A DNA stretch of 64,000 nt. Origin: Staphylococcus sp. IVB6181. GTDB lineage: Bacteria; Bacillota; Bacilli; Staphylococcales; Staphylococcaceae. This document shows, one piece after another, positions 11,894 through 18,929 of this stretch. Where the stretch lies: positions 351,822 to 415,821 of the forward strand of contig NZ_CP095096.1 in the NCBI RefSeq assembly GCF_025561445.1, written 5' to 3'. A program made the translations under genes and the position numbers. The first letter of the stretch is position 1. Each line of letters starts with the position of its first letter. Under the pieces are notes generated by a model, which saw only the letters and a program-made list of their open reading frames with translations, had not been told where the DNA came from and did not search any database.

Positions 11894-12961
11894 ATGAAAG
11901 TAAATGTAGCAGATTTTTTAACAAAGCGCTTATCTAAACTAGAAAGCAACTTTAAAAATTACAGTGACGATATGGCGTATTTAACTTTAACAACGCGCAG
12001 TGATAATGCTTTGAAAGATTTATTAGCGATTCAAACTTTGCGTAACGCAAAAACAGAAACAGTCGCAAGAGAAATCGCAAGATTAGATTTAGCTGTCTTA
12101 GATCAAAATGAACTGACAGACATTATTAAATTAAAATCAGTCTTTGCGCATGATTTCGAACCGAATACTAATGCACAAGTATCGCCGGCTGTTCAACAGA
12201 TTCAACGGGATTTAAAAGATAACCTTAATAAATTAGTCAATCCGCCGAAATCATGGACATATACTGTAGCTGAAAAAGCAAAGCTGCATTACGCGGCAGT
12301 TTATGTTGATGTACAAGCTGATAAAAACTTTGAATTACCGGAAACTAAAGCTGCATTCTTAAAACAATATCCAGAATTAAAAGCTGCAGATTTAGTTTAT
12401 AAGAGTATTCAAAATCATGCGCACGAACGCGATCATTCGATTGAAGAAATTGTAGACGCACCGCTTCAAAACGAAGTCTTTGAACCTATCTTAACTGAAC
12501 ACACAGAACTTCAAATCAGAAAAGGCGACATCCGTACACTCTATGTAGGCCATTACAGCGACTTCAAAGTCGCAGTTTACTTGCAAGTGTTTGAAATCGG
12601 TCAGTATCTTGATGAAGAAGAGCCTGAACCAGTCAAAGAGATTGAAACAATTACTGCAGATGAAGCAGGCAATATTGTGACGACAGATGAAGCGAAAAAA
12701 GAAAACACACAAGCAGACACAGCTGAACAAAAAGAAGAGGCACAAGAAGCACCAAAAGAAGAAACAAAAGAGAAATCAGATAAGAAAAAGAAAGACAAAA
12801 AAGAAGATAAGAAATCAGACAGCAAGAACAAGAAGAAAAAAGACAAAGACAGCAAAGATAAAAACAAAAAGAAAGATAAAAAAGACAACAAGAAAGAAGA
12901 TAAGAAAAAGGACAAAAAGAAAAAAGATAACAAGAAAAAAGGCAGTAAGAAGAAAAAGTAA
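11894..12961 (+). CDS. Uncharacterised protein with a long lysine-rich C-terminal tail
   Basis: The protein has 355 residues starting MKVNVADFLTKRLSK behind a GGGGGA box. I do not recognise the family. Residues 1-240 are a mixed, probably folded region with no signal peptide or membrane helix. Residues ~240-280 are acidic (DEEEPEPVKE). Residues ~285-355 are almost only Lys, Asp, Glu, Ser and Asn, with Lys making up roughly half and KKDKK-type strings recurring. The coding DNA of the tail is nearly pure purine, which is prone to slippage, yet the frame is open to the end. Such polycationic tails often bind nucleic acid, ribosomes or anionic envelope polymers, but nothing here decides between them. 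It is a single-gene unit closed by a strong terminator. Confidence 0.7.
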   Translation: MKVNVADFLTKRLSKLESNFKNYSDDMAYLTLTTRSDNALKDLLAIQTLRNAKTETVAREIARLDLAVLDQNELTDIIKLKSVFAHDFEPNTNAQVSPAVQQIQRDLKDNLNKLVNPPKSWTYTVAEKAKLHYAAVYVDVQADKNFELPETKAAFLKQYPELKAADLVYKSIQNHAHERDHSIEEIVDAPLQNEVFEPILTEHTELQIRKGDIRTLYVGHYSDFKVAVYLQVFEIGQYLDEEEPEPVKEIETITADEAGNIVTTDEAKKENTQADTAEQKEEAQEAPKEETKEKSDKKKKDKKEDKKSDSKNKKKKDKDSKDKNKKKDKKDNKKEDKKKDKKKKDNKKKGSKKKK

Positions 12962-12974
12962 GCCATATAATAAG

Positions 12975-13015
12975 AATATCCGCCTTCAAGTACATGCTTG
13001 AAAGCGGATATTTTT
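12975..13015 (+). terminator. Terminator of the Lys-rich gene and docking site of the group II intron
   Basis: AATATCCGC and CTTCAAG pair with CTTGAAAG and CGGATATT, followed by five Ts. The group IIC intron begins two bases after the T tract. Confidence 0.9.
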
Positions 13016-13511
13016 AAGTGCGCTCGGCATGATTAGCAACTTGATGGTGAAAGTCCATTACAGGCTTGGCAGTAGGAACTGTTAGCGAAAGACAAGGGTG
13101 TCGATCGCGAGGTGGAATCTGAAGGAAGTCGGACGCAAACACTCGCATTGACGAATAGAAACATCATATCAAGGCTTATGCGAACGGATGAGTTTGCTTA
13201 ACAAAACAAAGTCCGATACTGCCCGAATTCGTATGAGTAAATGATGCAATGACATGAGTGGAAAGTGGTTAATCTTACCCGAGGAGGTCTCATAAGCGAT
13301 TCTTCGAATCGTAGTAACAACGAATTATGAGAAGTCAGCAGAAGTCATAGTAGGGAAAATGTACCGAAGGACTGAACAATATTAAATACAAAGTAAAGAA
13401 TGGAGGTTATAGATTTACGAAGTACCGAAAACAATGCAAATTGGCAGTCTGTGGAAGATAAGTAGTGGAACGAAAAAGATAAGCAGATGTGTACAGTAAA
13501 TCTTAGTTGAT

Positions 13512-14808
13512 ATGAAAGAAATGTATCGTGAGACTCCATCACTGATGGAACTTGTTGTAAGAAAGAACAACATAGAGAAAGCAATCAAGAAAGTTGTTAA
13601 AAATAATGGCTCTCCTGGAATCGATGGGATGAAGGTTAAAGAGTTACATGCTCACTTCAGAGAATTCTATCCACAGATAAAAGGAAAACTGCTTAACGGT
13701 ACGTATAAACCGCAAGCAGTTAAGAAAGTAGCCATTCCAAAACCGAATGGCAAAAAGAGAATTCTTGGAATTCCCGTCGCAAGGGATAGAGTTATCCAAC
13801 AAGCAATCAAACAAGTTATCGAACCGATGATAAATCGCCAGTTTTCGAAACATAGTCATGGGTTTAGACCAAATCATAGTACAGGTACTGCATTAAAACA
13901 ATGTATCCAATACTATGAGGAGGGTTATCACACAGTCGTAGACTGTGACTTAAAACAATGTTTTGACACGTTGAACCATGACAAATTGATGTACTTGTTT
14001 GAACGCTTTATACAAGATAAAGCTATCTCTAAATTTATCCGCAAAAGTTTACAAAGCGGGTCTGCAGACCTGTCTGGCGAATACGCAGAAAGAAAGACAG
14101 ACGCCCCTCAAGGTGGGGTTATATCTCCCTTGTTGTGTAATATCTATTTGCATGAGCTGGATAAAGAATTAGAGAAGCGCGGACATCGTTTTGTGAGATA
14201 CGCAGATGACTTCGTCATCTTTGTTAAATCAAAACGTGCCGGACAACGTGTTATGGAGAGTATCACAAACTTTATCGAAAAGGACCTGAAATTAACAGTG
14301 AATAAAGATAAAAGTAAGGTAGGCTCTCCCACACGTTTAAAGTTCTTGAGTTGTCTGATAACGAAAATAAATGGCACTTGTCGTTTCAGACCCACTATGG
14401 AAGCAAAAAGAAATTTAAAAGCCAAATTAAAGTGGGTCACAAGAAGAAATAGACCTGGCACATTTACTGAACATTATAACAGGAATCAACGCGATTACTA
14501 GAGGTTGGATAAACTATTTTGGCAGAGGTTTTGTTAAAGGATTTATCCGCGAAATGCAAGAGTGGTTGAACCATCGAATCAGACAACTTATTTTAAAGCG
14601 ATGGAAGAAGGTCAAAACAAAATACAAAATGCTTCGAAAATACGGATTAGACCACAATGGTGCCATGCGTATTGCGAACTCAAGAAAGAAGTATTGGAGG
14701 CTTTCCAAAACGCATGAGGTTCATCATGCGCTTACAACAAATAGACTCTACAAGTGGGGTCTAGTACCACTAGCCCGACTCGCAGAGTCTGCTTACGCAA
14801 GATATTGA
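13512..14808 (+). pseudogene. Group II intron reverse transcriptase/maturase, frameshifted
   Basis: The first frame from ATG 13512 gives 329 residues with the reverse transcriptase core: GSPGIDGM near residue 33, the RPNHSTGTA region, TDAPQGGVISPLL, and the catalytic RYADDFVIF. It runs out of frame at the TAG ending at 14501. The thumb/maturase part continues in another frame from about 14473 (ITGINAITRGWINYFGRG) to TGA at 14806-14808. Just after GAA (14469-14471) a single C precedes the new frame, so a 1-nt insertion or 2-nt deletion explains the break. As in other class C introns there is no C-terminal endonuclease domain, and the stop codon overlaps the start of domain V. The 5' start has only a weak ribosome site. 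Confidence 0.87.
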
Positions 14809-14884
14809 ACCGCCGTGTACGGAACCGTACGCACGGTGGTGTGAGAGGACGAGTATTCAATTAATGATTACTCTCCTACTCGAT
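14807..14884 (+). ncRNA. Group II intron domains V and VI
   Basis: GAACCGCCGTGTACGG and CCGTACGCACGGTGGT fold as the short domain V hairpin. The following GAGAGGACGAGTA and TACTCTCCTACTC form domain VI, ending at the intron boundary. The sequence is close to the domain V known from class C introns such as that of Oceanobacillus iheyensis (from memory). Confidence 0.8.
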
Positions 14885-15049
14885 TGCATTGAATGGCTAG
14901 ACGGTGATTTTGTCTTTTTCGGATTGCTTGCGCTATTCAAACATTGGGTTCAAGATGAACAGAGAGTAGATGTAGATACATTGATCGCATATATCGCGAA
15001 GCTTTCCTTTAATGGACCGCTGCGCTTGATTGCATCTGATAATATATAG
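14885..15049 (+). pseudogene. C-terminal gene fragment behind the intron, possibly from a TetR-like regulator
   Basis: Directly after the intron a frame of 54 codons runs CIEWLDGDFVFFGLLALF to LSFNGPLRLIASDNI and TAG. It has coding character but no own start or ribosome site, and the sequence before the intron (a terminator) does not supply its N-terminus. The hydrophobic helical pattern resembles ligand-domain ends of TetR regulators, which is a weak guess. It ends 23 bases before the fructokinase start, so it may once have been that gene's regulator or partner. Confidence 0.4.
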
Positions 15050-15072
15050 AATAAGTATGAAGGAGGGATACC

Positions 15073-16029
15073 ATGCATCAACTTTATGCCATAGGAGAAG
15101 CCTTGATTGATTTTATTCCTAAAGAAAGAGATGCCAAATTAAAAGAAGTGACGCAATTTGGACCGCAAGTCGGCGGAGCACCTGCGAATGTCGCAAGCTG
15201 TGTTGCTAAATTAGGACGACATGCTTCGCTCATTACACAAGTAGGAGAGGATGCTTTCGGCGAAAAGATTATCGATACCTTAACTGAAGTAGGCGTCGAT
15301 ACACGTTATATCCTTCAAACCAGCCAAGCGAATACTGCTTTAGCTTTTGTGAGTTTAACTCAAACAGGAGAACGTGATTTTGCCTTTTACCGTAAGCCTT
15401 CAGCGGATATGCTTCTAAAAGCAGAACAAGTACAAGATATCCATTTCGATAAAACAGACATCTTGCATTTCTGTTCTGTTGACCTTGTACCGAGTGCAAT
15501 GAAGACAACGCATGAAGCGATTATAGAGAAAATGATAGAAGACCAAGGTACAATAGTATTTGATCCGAATTTACGTTTCCCGCTTTGGGATTCAAAAGAA
15601 GAATTGAAACATACTGTTCGTGCCTTTATACCGAAAGCCCATGTTTTAAAAATTGCGGATGATGAACTTGAATTTATTACCGGTATAACTGATCAAGAAG
15701 CAGCCGTACAATCTTTATTTGAAGGTAATGTGGAAATTGTGATTGTGACACAAGGCAAAGACGGCGCATCCTTATATACCAATGCAGGAAAAGCAGCTGA
15801 ACATCCAGGTTTTAATATTGAGGTCAAAGACACAACTGGTGCAGGCGATGCTTTTATCGGTGCGATATTATACCAATTGCTTGGAAACAGCCGTGAAGAG
15901 TTAGCGGAATCAGCACATGATTTCATCAAGTTTGCTAATGCAGTCGGTGCATTGACGACAATGCATTATGGTGCGATAGGAAGCTTGCCGGAATTATCAA
16001 AAGTAAATGCATTTTTAGAAGAACACTAA
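15073..16029 (+). CDS. scrK: Fructokinase, PfkB/ribokinase family
   Basis: The protein has 318 residues from ATG 15073 behind GAAGGAGGG. It phosphorylates fructose (typically to fructose 6-phosphate) in the cytoplasm with ATP. Family marks are visible: the N-terminal GEALIDFIP, GGAPANVA near residue 35 for substrate contact, VDTRYI, FDPNLR near 163, and the C-terminal signature DTTGAGDAF near 255 with the catalytic Asp. Length is usual for the family. No sucrose hydrolase or PTS gene is beside it in this window, so its sugar source is unclear. Ribokinase or another sugar kinase is possible, but GEALIDFIP and the overall pattern fit fructokinases best. Confidence 0.85.
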   Translation: MHQLYAIGEALIDFIPKERDAKLKEVTQFGPQVGGAPANVASCVAKLGRHASLITQVGEDAFGEKIIDTLTEVGVDTRYILQTSQANTALAFVSLTQTGERDFAFYRKPSADMLLKAEQVQDIHFDKTDILHFCSVDLVPSAMKTTHEAIIEKMIEDQGTIVFDPNLRFPLWDSKEELKHTVRAFIPKAHVLKIADDELEFITGITDQEAAVQSLFEGNVEIVIVTQGKDGASLYTNAGKAAEHPGFNIEVKDTTGAGDAFIGAILYQLLGNSREELAESAHDFIKFANAVGALTTMHYGAIGSLPELSKVNAFLEEH

Positions 16030-16072
16030 ACACCATTGTTAGCAACCGTGTTTCAGATAAACCGCAATCTAA

Positions 16073-16101
16073 TTGAAATCGATCATAAAATTTGGTAAGA
16101 T
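16073..16101 (+). promoter_or_regulatory. Promoter of the plus-strand antitoxin RNA
   Basis: TTGAAA (16073-16078) and TAAGAT (16096-16101) are 17 bases apart. No protein gene follows on the plus strand before the terminator at 16198-16231, so the transcript would be a short noncoding RNA starting near 16108. Confidence 0.7.
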
Positions 16102-16108
16102 TTAGTTG

Positions 16109-16145
16109 TAATAAAATAGCCCCCAGTCATGTAGGACTGAAGGCT
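16109..16145 (-). terminator. Probable terminator of the toxin mRNA
   Basis: On the minus strand an 11-bp stem (16145-16135 with 16128-16118, including two G-U pairs) is followed by ATTTTATT. On the plus strand the same stem has two mismatches, which suggests selection for the minus-strand reading. Confidence 0.55.
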
Positions 16146-16197
16146 AGAGTAAAGGCTCACAACGCACGATTGTGATTACCAAACGAACCTTATAGGA

Positions 16198-16231
16198 GAC
16201 TAGTTATGTTGCCGCATAGCTAGTCTTTTTT
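16198..16231 (+). terminator. Terminator of the antitoxin RNA (and possibly scrK)
   Basis: GACTAGTTATG pairs with CATAGCTAGTC, followed by six Ts. The stem overlaps the end of the toxin reading frame on the other strand. Confidence 0.8.
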
Positions 16232-16333
16232 GTTGTTCTTTTTGCTGATAAGGAACTTGATAGCCGTTGTTAACACTGCAATTTGAACAATTGAGGAGAA
16301 ATTAATTGTGAGCTCATGGATAATAATCTCCAT
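16220..16333 (-). CDS. Candidate type I toxin, 37-residue hydrophobic peptide
   Basis: On the minus strand ATG at 16333-16331 is preceded by a GAGGTGA ribosome site about six bases away. The frame gives 37 residues, with residues ~9-30 (TINFSSIVQIAVLTTAIKFL) forming one membrane-spanning segment and a charged end SKKNNKKD, stopping with TAG at 16222-16220. An ATG six bases further upstream is too close to the ribosome site. Small size, one hydrophobic helix, basic tail and an opposing RNA are the marks of membrane-acting type I toxins (Fst, SprA/PepA1, SprG). I do not recognise the peptide itself. Its promoter carries LexA-type boxes, suggesting induction by DNA damage. The mRNA would run from about 16408 to about 16110. 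It is too short to be called by length alone, so translation needs proof. Confidence 0.6.
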   Translation of the reverse strand: MEIIIHELTINFSSIVQIAVLTTAIKFLISKKNNKKD

Positions 16334-16414
16334 CCACATCACCTCACTTTCATTACCAATTCAAGGCACGTGAGGTACTCACAATAAAGTAAGGCGACCT
16401 TTACTCATAAACTT

Positions 16415-16443
16415 ATTTTAGCATTTTACGAACACGTTTTCAA
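16415..16443 (-). promoter_or_regulatory. Promoter of the candidate toxin gene
   Basis: On the minus strand TTGAAA (16443-16438) and TAAAAT (16420-16415) have a 17-base spacer. The predicted start, near 16408, leaves a leader of about 75 bases. Confidence 0.65.
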
Positions 16444-16466
16444 AGAAAAATACGAACAAATGTTCG
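16429..16466. promoter_or_regulatory. Two LexA (SOS) box-like sites at the toxin promoter
   Basis: CGAACAAATGTTCG at 16453-16466 matches the Gram-positive LexA box (CGAAC-N4-GTTCG) perfectly and lies just upstream of the -35. CGAACACGTTTTCA at 16429-16442 keeps GAAC-N4-xTTC and covers the -35 and spacer. LexA bound there would block the promoter until RecA-stimulated cleavage. Confidence 0.65.
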
Positions 16467-16508
16467 ATATAAATCTTAGCACATTAGTTCAGTGTCTGCC
16501 AAGTGATA

Positions 16509-16542
16509 AGAAAAGCCTCCGTCCTTTTTCAGAACAGAGACT
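16509..16542 (-). terminator. Terminator of the cstA-like gene
   Basis: On the minus strand AGTCTCTGTTC (16542-16532) pairs with GGACGGAGGCT (16524-16514) using G-U pairs, then a TTTTCTT run. Confidence 0.75.
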
Positions 16543-16578
16543 GATATAGTGCAGAGCAGTATATTTTAATGATTTGTC

Positions 16579-17697
16579 TTAAATAAACAGATTATGTTTG
16601 GCTTGTTCTGTATCCCCGATGTACGTACCGACACCGCCGATTTGAACTTCAGGACGCAATTCTTCACGTTTGATGCCCATTACATCCATACTCATTGTAC
16701 ATGCGATTAGTTTAATATCATTTTCGATGGCTTTATCGATGAGTGACGGCAGAGAATCTACATTCTTTTGTTTCATGAGTAATTTCATCATGAAGCGGCC
16801 GAGTCCGAACATATTCATTTTAGATAAAGGCATGCTTTCTGGACCTTTCGGCAGCATCATATCAAAGAGTTTTTCTAAGCCTTGTTTCTTCACTTTAGGT
16901 GCGTCTGTGCGTTTTAAAGCATTTAATCCCCAGAAAGTGAAGAAGATAGAGACATCTCTGCCTGCAGCACGTGCACCGTTAGCAATAATCAGTGCAGCTA
17001 ATGCTTTATCTAGTTCTCCGCTGAATAACACAATGGTTGTGCCGTTGTCTGATTCATGGACAGTCATGTCTTTAGATTTCTTTTCTCCTTTTTCAATTAC
17101 AGCTGTTACTTTTTCATTGTTAGTGTTTAAGTTAATCAGATGATGGCCTGTTTGTTTGACCCAGCTTTGAATATCACTCGCAAAACCAGGGTCTGTTACT
17201 GTCGCTTCGATTTGCTGACCTGGGTTCAGCTGTTTGATTTCTCTGCTTAAATTCATAATCGGACCAGGACATTGCAAACCGCTGTAATTTACTTGCTTGC
17301 GATCAGGCTGTATAGTCTTTGTATCTTCAGATACTGCTTGTTGAGGCGTATCTGTCTCATTTGTATTAGTGTTGTCAGGTGTGTGTTTAGCTTCTTGTTG
17401 TTCGCTGTATGCTTGGTAACCGCCGTTTAGATTCACGACTTCAAAACCGCTGTCGCTTAACATTTGGCTGGCTTGCTGGCTGCGTTTGCCGGCTTGGCAG
17501 TAAATATAATAAGTTTTGCCTTGGTCTAACGGAAATTTTGTATTCAATTTCGATAGCGGATAGTTTAATGCATCTTCAATATGACCTGCTTCGTATTCGT
17601 CTGCTTCCCTTACATCTATGAGTTGTCCTTGAGCACCCATTGCTTGTAAATCTTCATCTGTTAAATCAGTAATTTGAACCGTCTTAAATCGTACCAT
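16579..17697 (-). CDS. cstA: CstA-like multidomain sulfurtransferase (rhodanese-TusA-DsrE)
   Basis: The protein has 372 residues when started at the ATG at 17697, which has AAGGGAG upstream; the longer in-frame start at 17739 has none. Three sulfur-relay domains follow each other. A rhodanese domain (residues ~5-100) has Cys67 in YCQAGKR. A Thr/Asn/Gln-rich linker (~100-130) leads to a TusA-like domain (~135-200) with Cys143 in QCPGPIM. A DsrE/DsrF-like domain (~218-372) has Cys333 in ACTMSMDVMG. All three predicted persulfide-carrying cysteines are present. This order matches CstA of the S. aureus cst operon, where it handles reactive sulfur species. Here the companions (CstR, CstB, Sqr, TauE) are absent from the neighbourhood and the gene is a single unit ending in its own terminator. 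Cytoplasmic; no signal peptide. Confidence 0.85.
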   Translation of the reverse strand: MVRFKTVQITDLTDEDLQAMGAQGQLIDVREADEYEAGHIEDALNYPLSKLNTKFPLDQGKTYYIYCQAGKRSQQASQMLSDSGFEVVNLNGGYQAYSEQQEAKHTPDNTNTNETDTPQQAVSEDTKTIQPDRKQVNYSGLQCPGPIMNLSREIKQLNPGQQIEATVTDPGFASDIQSWVKQTGHHLINLNTNNEKVTAVIEKGEKKSKDMTVHESDNGTTIVLFSGELDKALAALIIANGARAAGRDVSIFFTFWGLNALKRTDAPKVKKQGLEKLFDMMLPKGPESMPLSKMNMFGLGRFMMKLLMKQKNVDSLPSLIDKAIENDIKLIACTMSMDVMGIKREELRPEVQIGGVGTYIGDTEQAKHNLFI

Positions 17698-17773
17698 CCT
17701 AGCATCTCCCTTTAAGTTCGTGTTGATGTCATTGTACAAAGAATAGATGAAAATTCACAACAACATGCCTAAA

Positions 17774-17788
17774 ACTCTGTGGTATAAT
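17774..17788 (+). promoter_or_regulatory. Extended -10 promoter for the small membrane protein gene
   Basis: TATAAT at 17783-17788 is preceded by TGG, an extended -10 element. No good -35 is visible. It lies about 30 bases before the start codon. Confidence 0.5.
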
Positions 17789-17819
17789 GAGTAATATTAT
17801 ACTATGGGAAGTGATGCAT

Positions 17820-18068
17820 ATGAAAAAACATAAAATATTAATTTTAAACAGCTTGGCAGTCCTCACCGTAGTACTCATCTCCATTCAGTTATTAGACTTG
17901 TTCAAATTTATTACTATCAAAAATGCACTTTCCAATCTGTTGAGTGATCTCGTGATAGTGTTGATCGGCACACTCTTTTACAGCAGGCGCAAAAACAAAT
18001 TTGCATTGGCGATCATTATCATTGGGTTATTCGGGTGTGCTTTAGCTCTGATTGAACTCTTGCTATAA
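17820..18068 (+). CDS. Small integral membrane protein, 82 residues
   Basis: Started at ATG 17820 (MKKHKILILNSL), which has GGGAAG eight bases upstream; earlier in-frame starts lack a site. The sequence holds three hydrophobic stretches: residues ~7-27, ~35-52 and ~60-82. A basic YSRRKNKF loop sits between the second and third. The family is not recognised. It is followed 59 bases later by the MarR regulator on the same strand, so the two may be co-transcribed. No function can be assigned. Confidence 0.65.
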   Translation: MKKHKILILNSLAVLTVVLISIQLLDLFKFITIKNALSNLLSDLVIVLIGTLFYSRRKNKFALAIIIIGLFGCALALIELLL

Positions 18069-18127
18069 TGAAGTTAATTGTCAGAAAATACATAATGAGA
18101 AGAATATGAAGTAAAGGAATGTATAGA

Positions 18128-18583
18128 ATGTCCACGTATAATAACGATTACGAACACCTGCTGTTTTATTTTGCCTACAAAACATTTATCCATACTGCGG
18201 ATGAGATCATAGAGAAGAAAGGTATGAGCCGCCAGCATCATCGCTTCTTATTCTTCATCGACAAAGTACCAGGGATTACCATCAAAGATTTGCTTAAAAG
18301 CATGGAAATTTCTAAACAAGGCAGCCACCAAACACTTAAAAAACTAAAAGATGAAGGTTTAGTCATCGAAAAGAAATCTCAAACAGACGGCAGAGTCAAA
18401 GAACTCTTTGTGACTGATAAAGGTCATAACTTAGTTACTGAAATCAATCAAGCCCAAAATGATTTACTTCAAAGTATCAAAAGTAAAGTCGGTAATAACT
18501 GGAATGCGATGATGGAAGAACTCGCAAGCAAACGTCCCGGCTTCCAAGAAGTAAAGTATTTAAAAGGGGATTTAGAAGAATAA
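18128..18583 (+). CDS. MarR-family transcriptional regulator
   Basis: The protein has 151 residues from ATG 18128 (MSTYNNDYEHLLFYFAYK), chosen because AAAGGA lies about nine bases upstream; the ATG at 18119 is too close to it. The winged helix occupies residues ~40-110: GITIKDLLKSMEISKQGSHQ (recognition region), then TLKKLKDEGLVIEKK and the wing with the DGRVKELFVTDKG pattern typical of MarR proteins. N- and C-terminal helices would form the dimer interface. The regulated gene is unknown; the nearest are the small membrane protein upstream and the ipdC-like gene downstream, whose promoter carries a perfect palindrome. Confidence 0.85.
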   Translation: MSTYNNDYEHLLFYFAYKTFIHTADEIIEKKGMSRQHHRFLFFIDKVPGITIKDLLKSMEISKQGSHQTLKKLKDEGLVIEKKSQTDGRVKELFVTDKGHNLVTEINQAQNDLLQSIKSKVGNNWNAMMEELASKRPGFQEVKYLKGDLEE

Positions 18584-18612
18584 CGTTGATATAAAGGGAA
18601 GTATCTGTATGA

Positions 18613-18741
18613 TATGCGGTTGCTTTCGTTAAAAAGGATACATCATTAAAAAGCAAAATCCGCACCTTTTATCAAGAAGGCGGATTATATCATGAAAAAG
18701 CAATAGACTTTGGCGGCGCGGTCGGCAAAGAAGTTTTTTAA
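18613..18741 (+). pseudogene. Short gene remnant, C-terminal end only
   Basis: A frame without a start or ribosome site reads YAVAFVKKDTSLKSKIRTFY and continues to IDFGGAVGKEVF and TAA (42 codons). It looks like the tail of a lost protein gene rather than random sequence, because Gly/Lys/Glu usage is protein-like, but I do not recognise the family. Confidence 0.3.
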
Positions 18742-18772
18742 CATCGATACAAGTTTATAGAATAATTTAAAT

Positions 18773-18797
18773 GTCTTGCGATTTCGCAAGGCTTTTT
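18773..18797 (+). terminator. Rho-independent terminator after the MarR gene region
   Basis: CTTGCG (18775-18780) pairs with CGCAAG (18785-18790) with an ATTT loop, followed by GCTTTTTATT. Confidence 0.75.
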
Positions 18798-18842
18798 ATT
18801 TGGCCATTTGGTAATATTTCAACGTATTAGATTGAAAATTGC

Positions 18843-18893
18843 GACTTATATAAGTCAACTTTATTGACCGAATTAATGTAAATAAGTTATTCT
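18843..18893 (+). promoter_or_regulatory. Promoter of the keto-acid decarboxylase gene with an upstream perfect palindrome
   Basis: TTGACC (18864-18869) and TATTCT (18888-18893) are 18 bases apart. GACTTATATAAGTC (18843-18856), a perfect 14-bp palindrome, ends eight bases before the -35, where an activator or repressor could bind. Confidence 0.55.
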
Positions 18894-18929
18894 AGTAGTG
18901 TATTAGAAATAGAGACAAAGGTGGAATGA

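Larger units (their letters stand above)
13018..14884 (+). mobile_element. Group IIC (bacterial class C) intron
   Basis: The element starts GTGCG at 13018 and ends CCTACTCGAT at about 14884, about 1867 bp. The 5' ribozyme part contains features typical of class C introns: CAAGGGTGTCGA, GGAATCTGAAGGAAG with GGACGCAAAC, GGATGAGTTTGC followed by ACAAAACAAAGTCC, and TTACCCGAGGAGGTCT then AGAAGTCAGCAGAAGTCATAG. Domains V and VI are at the 3' end. Class C introns characteristically insert behind rho-independent terminator hairpins, exactly the position seen here. The encoded reverse transcriptase is frameshifted, so autonomous mobility is doubtful, while the ribozyme may still splice. The 3' boundary could be off by a base or two. 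Confidence 0.88.
16108..16231 (+). ncRNA. Candidate antisense RNA antitoxin (~124 nt)
   Basis: It is bounded by a good promoter and a terminator, and lies opposite the 3' part of the small toxin gene. Two segments, CTCACAA (16156-16162) and ATTACCAA (16175-16182), recur as direct copies at 16378-16384 and 16352-16359. Those copies lie in the toxin mRNA leader, so the RNA could pair both with the overlapping 3' region and with the leader near the ribosome site. This is the plan of Fst/par and staphylococcal Spr type I systems. Function is inferred. Confidence 0.6.

Noticed and set aside
12760..12961. Purine-rich tract as a low-complexity non-coding repeat
   Set aside because: The frame is continuous with the upstream coding part and ends just before a proper terminator.
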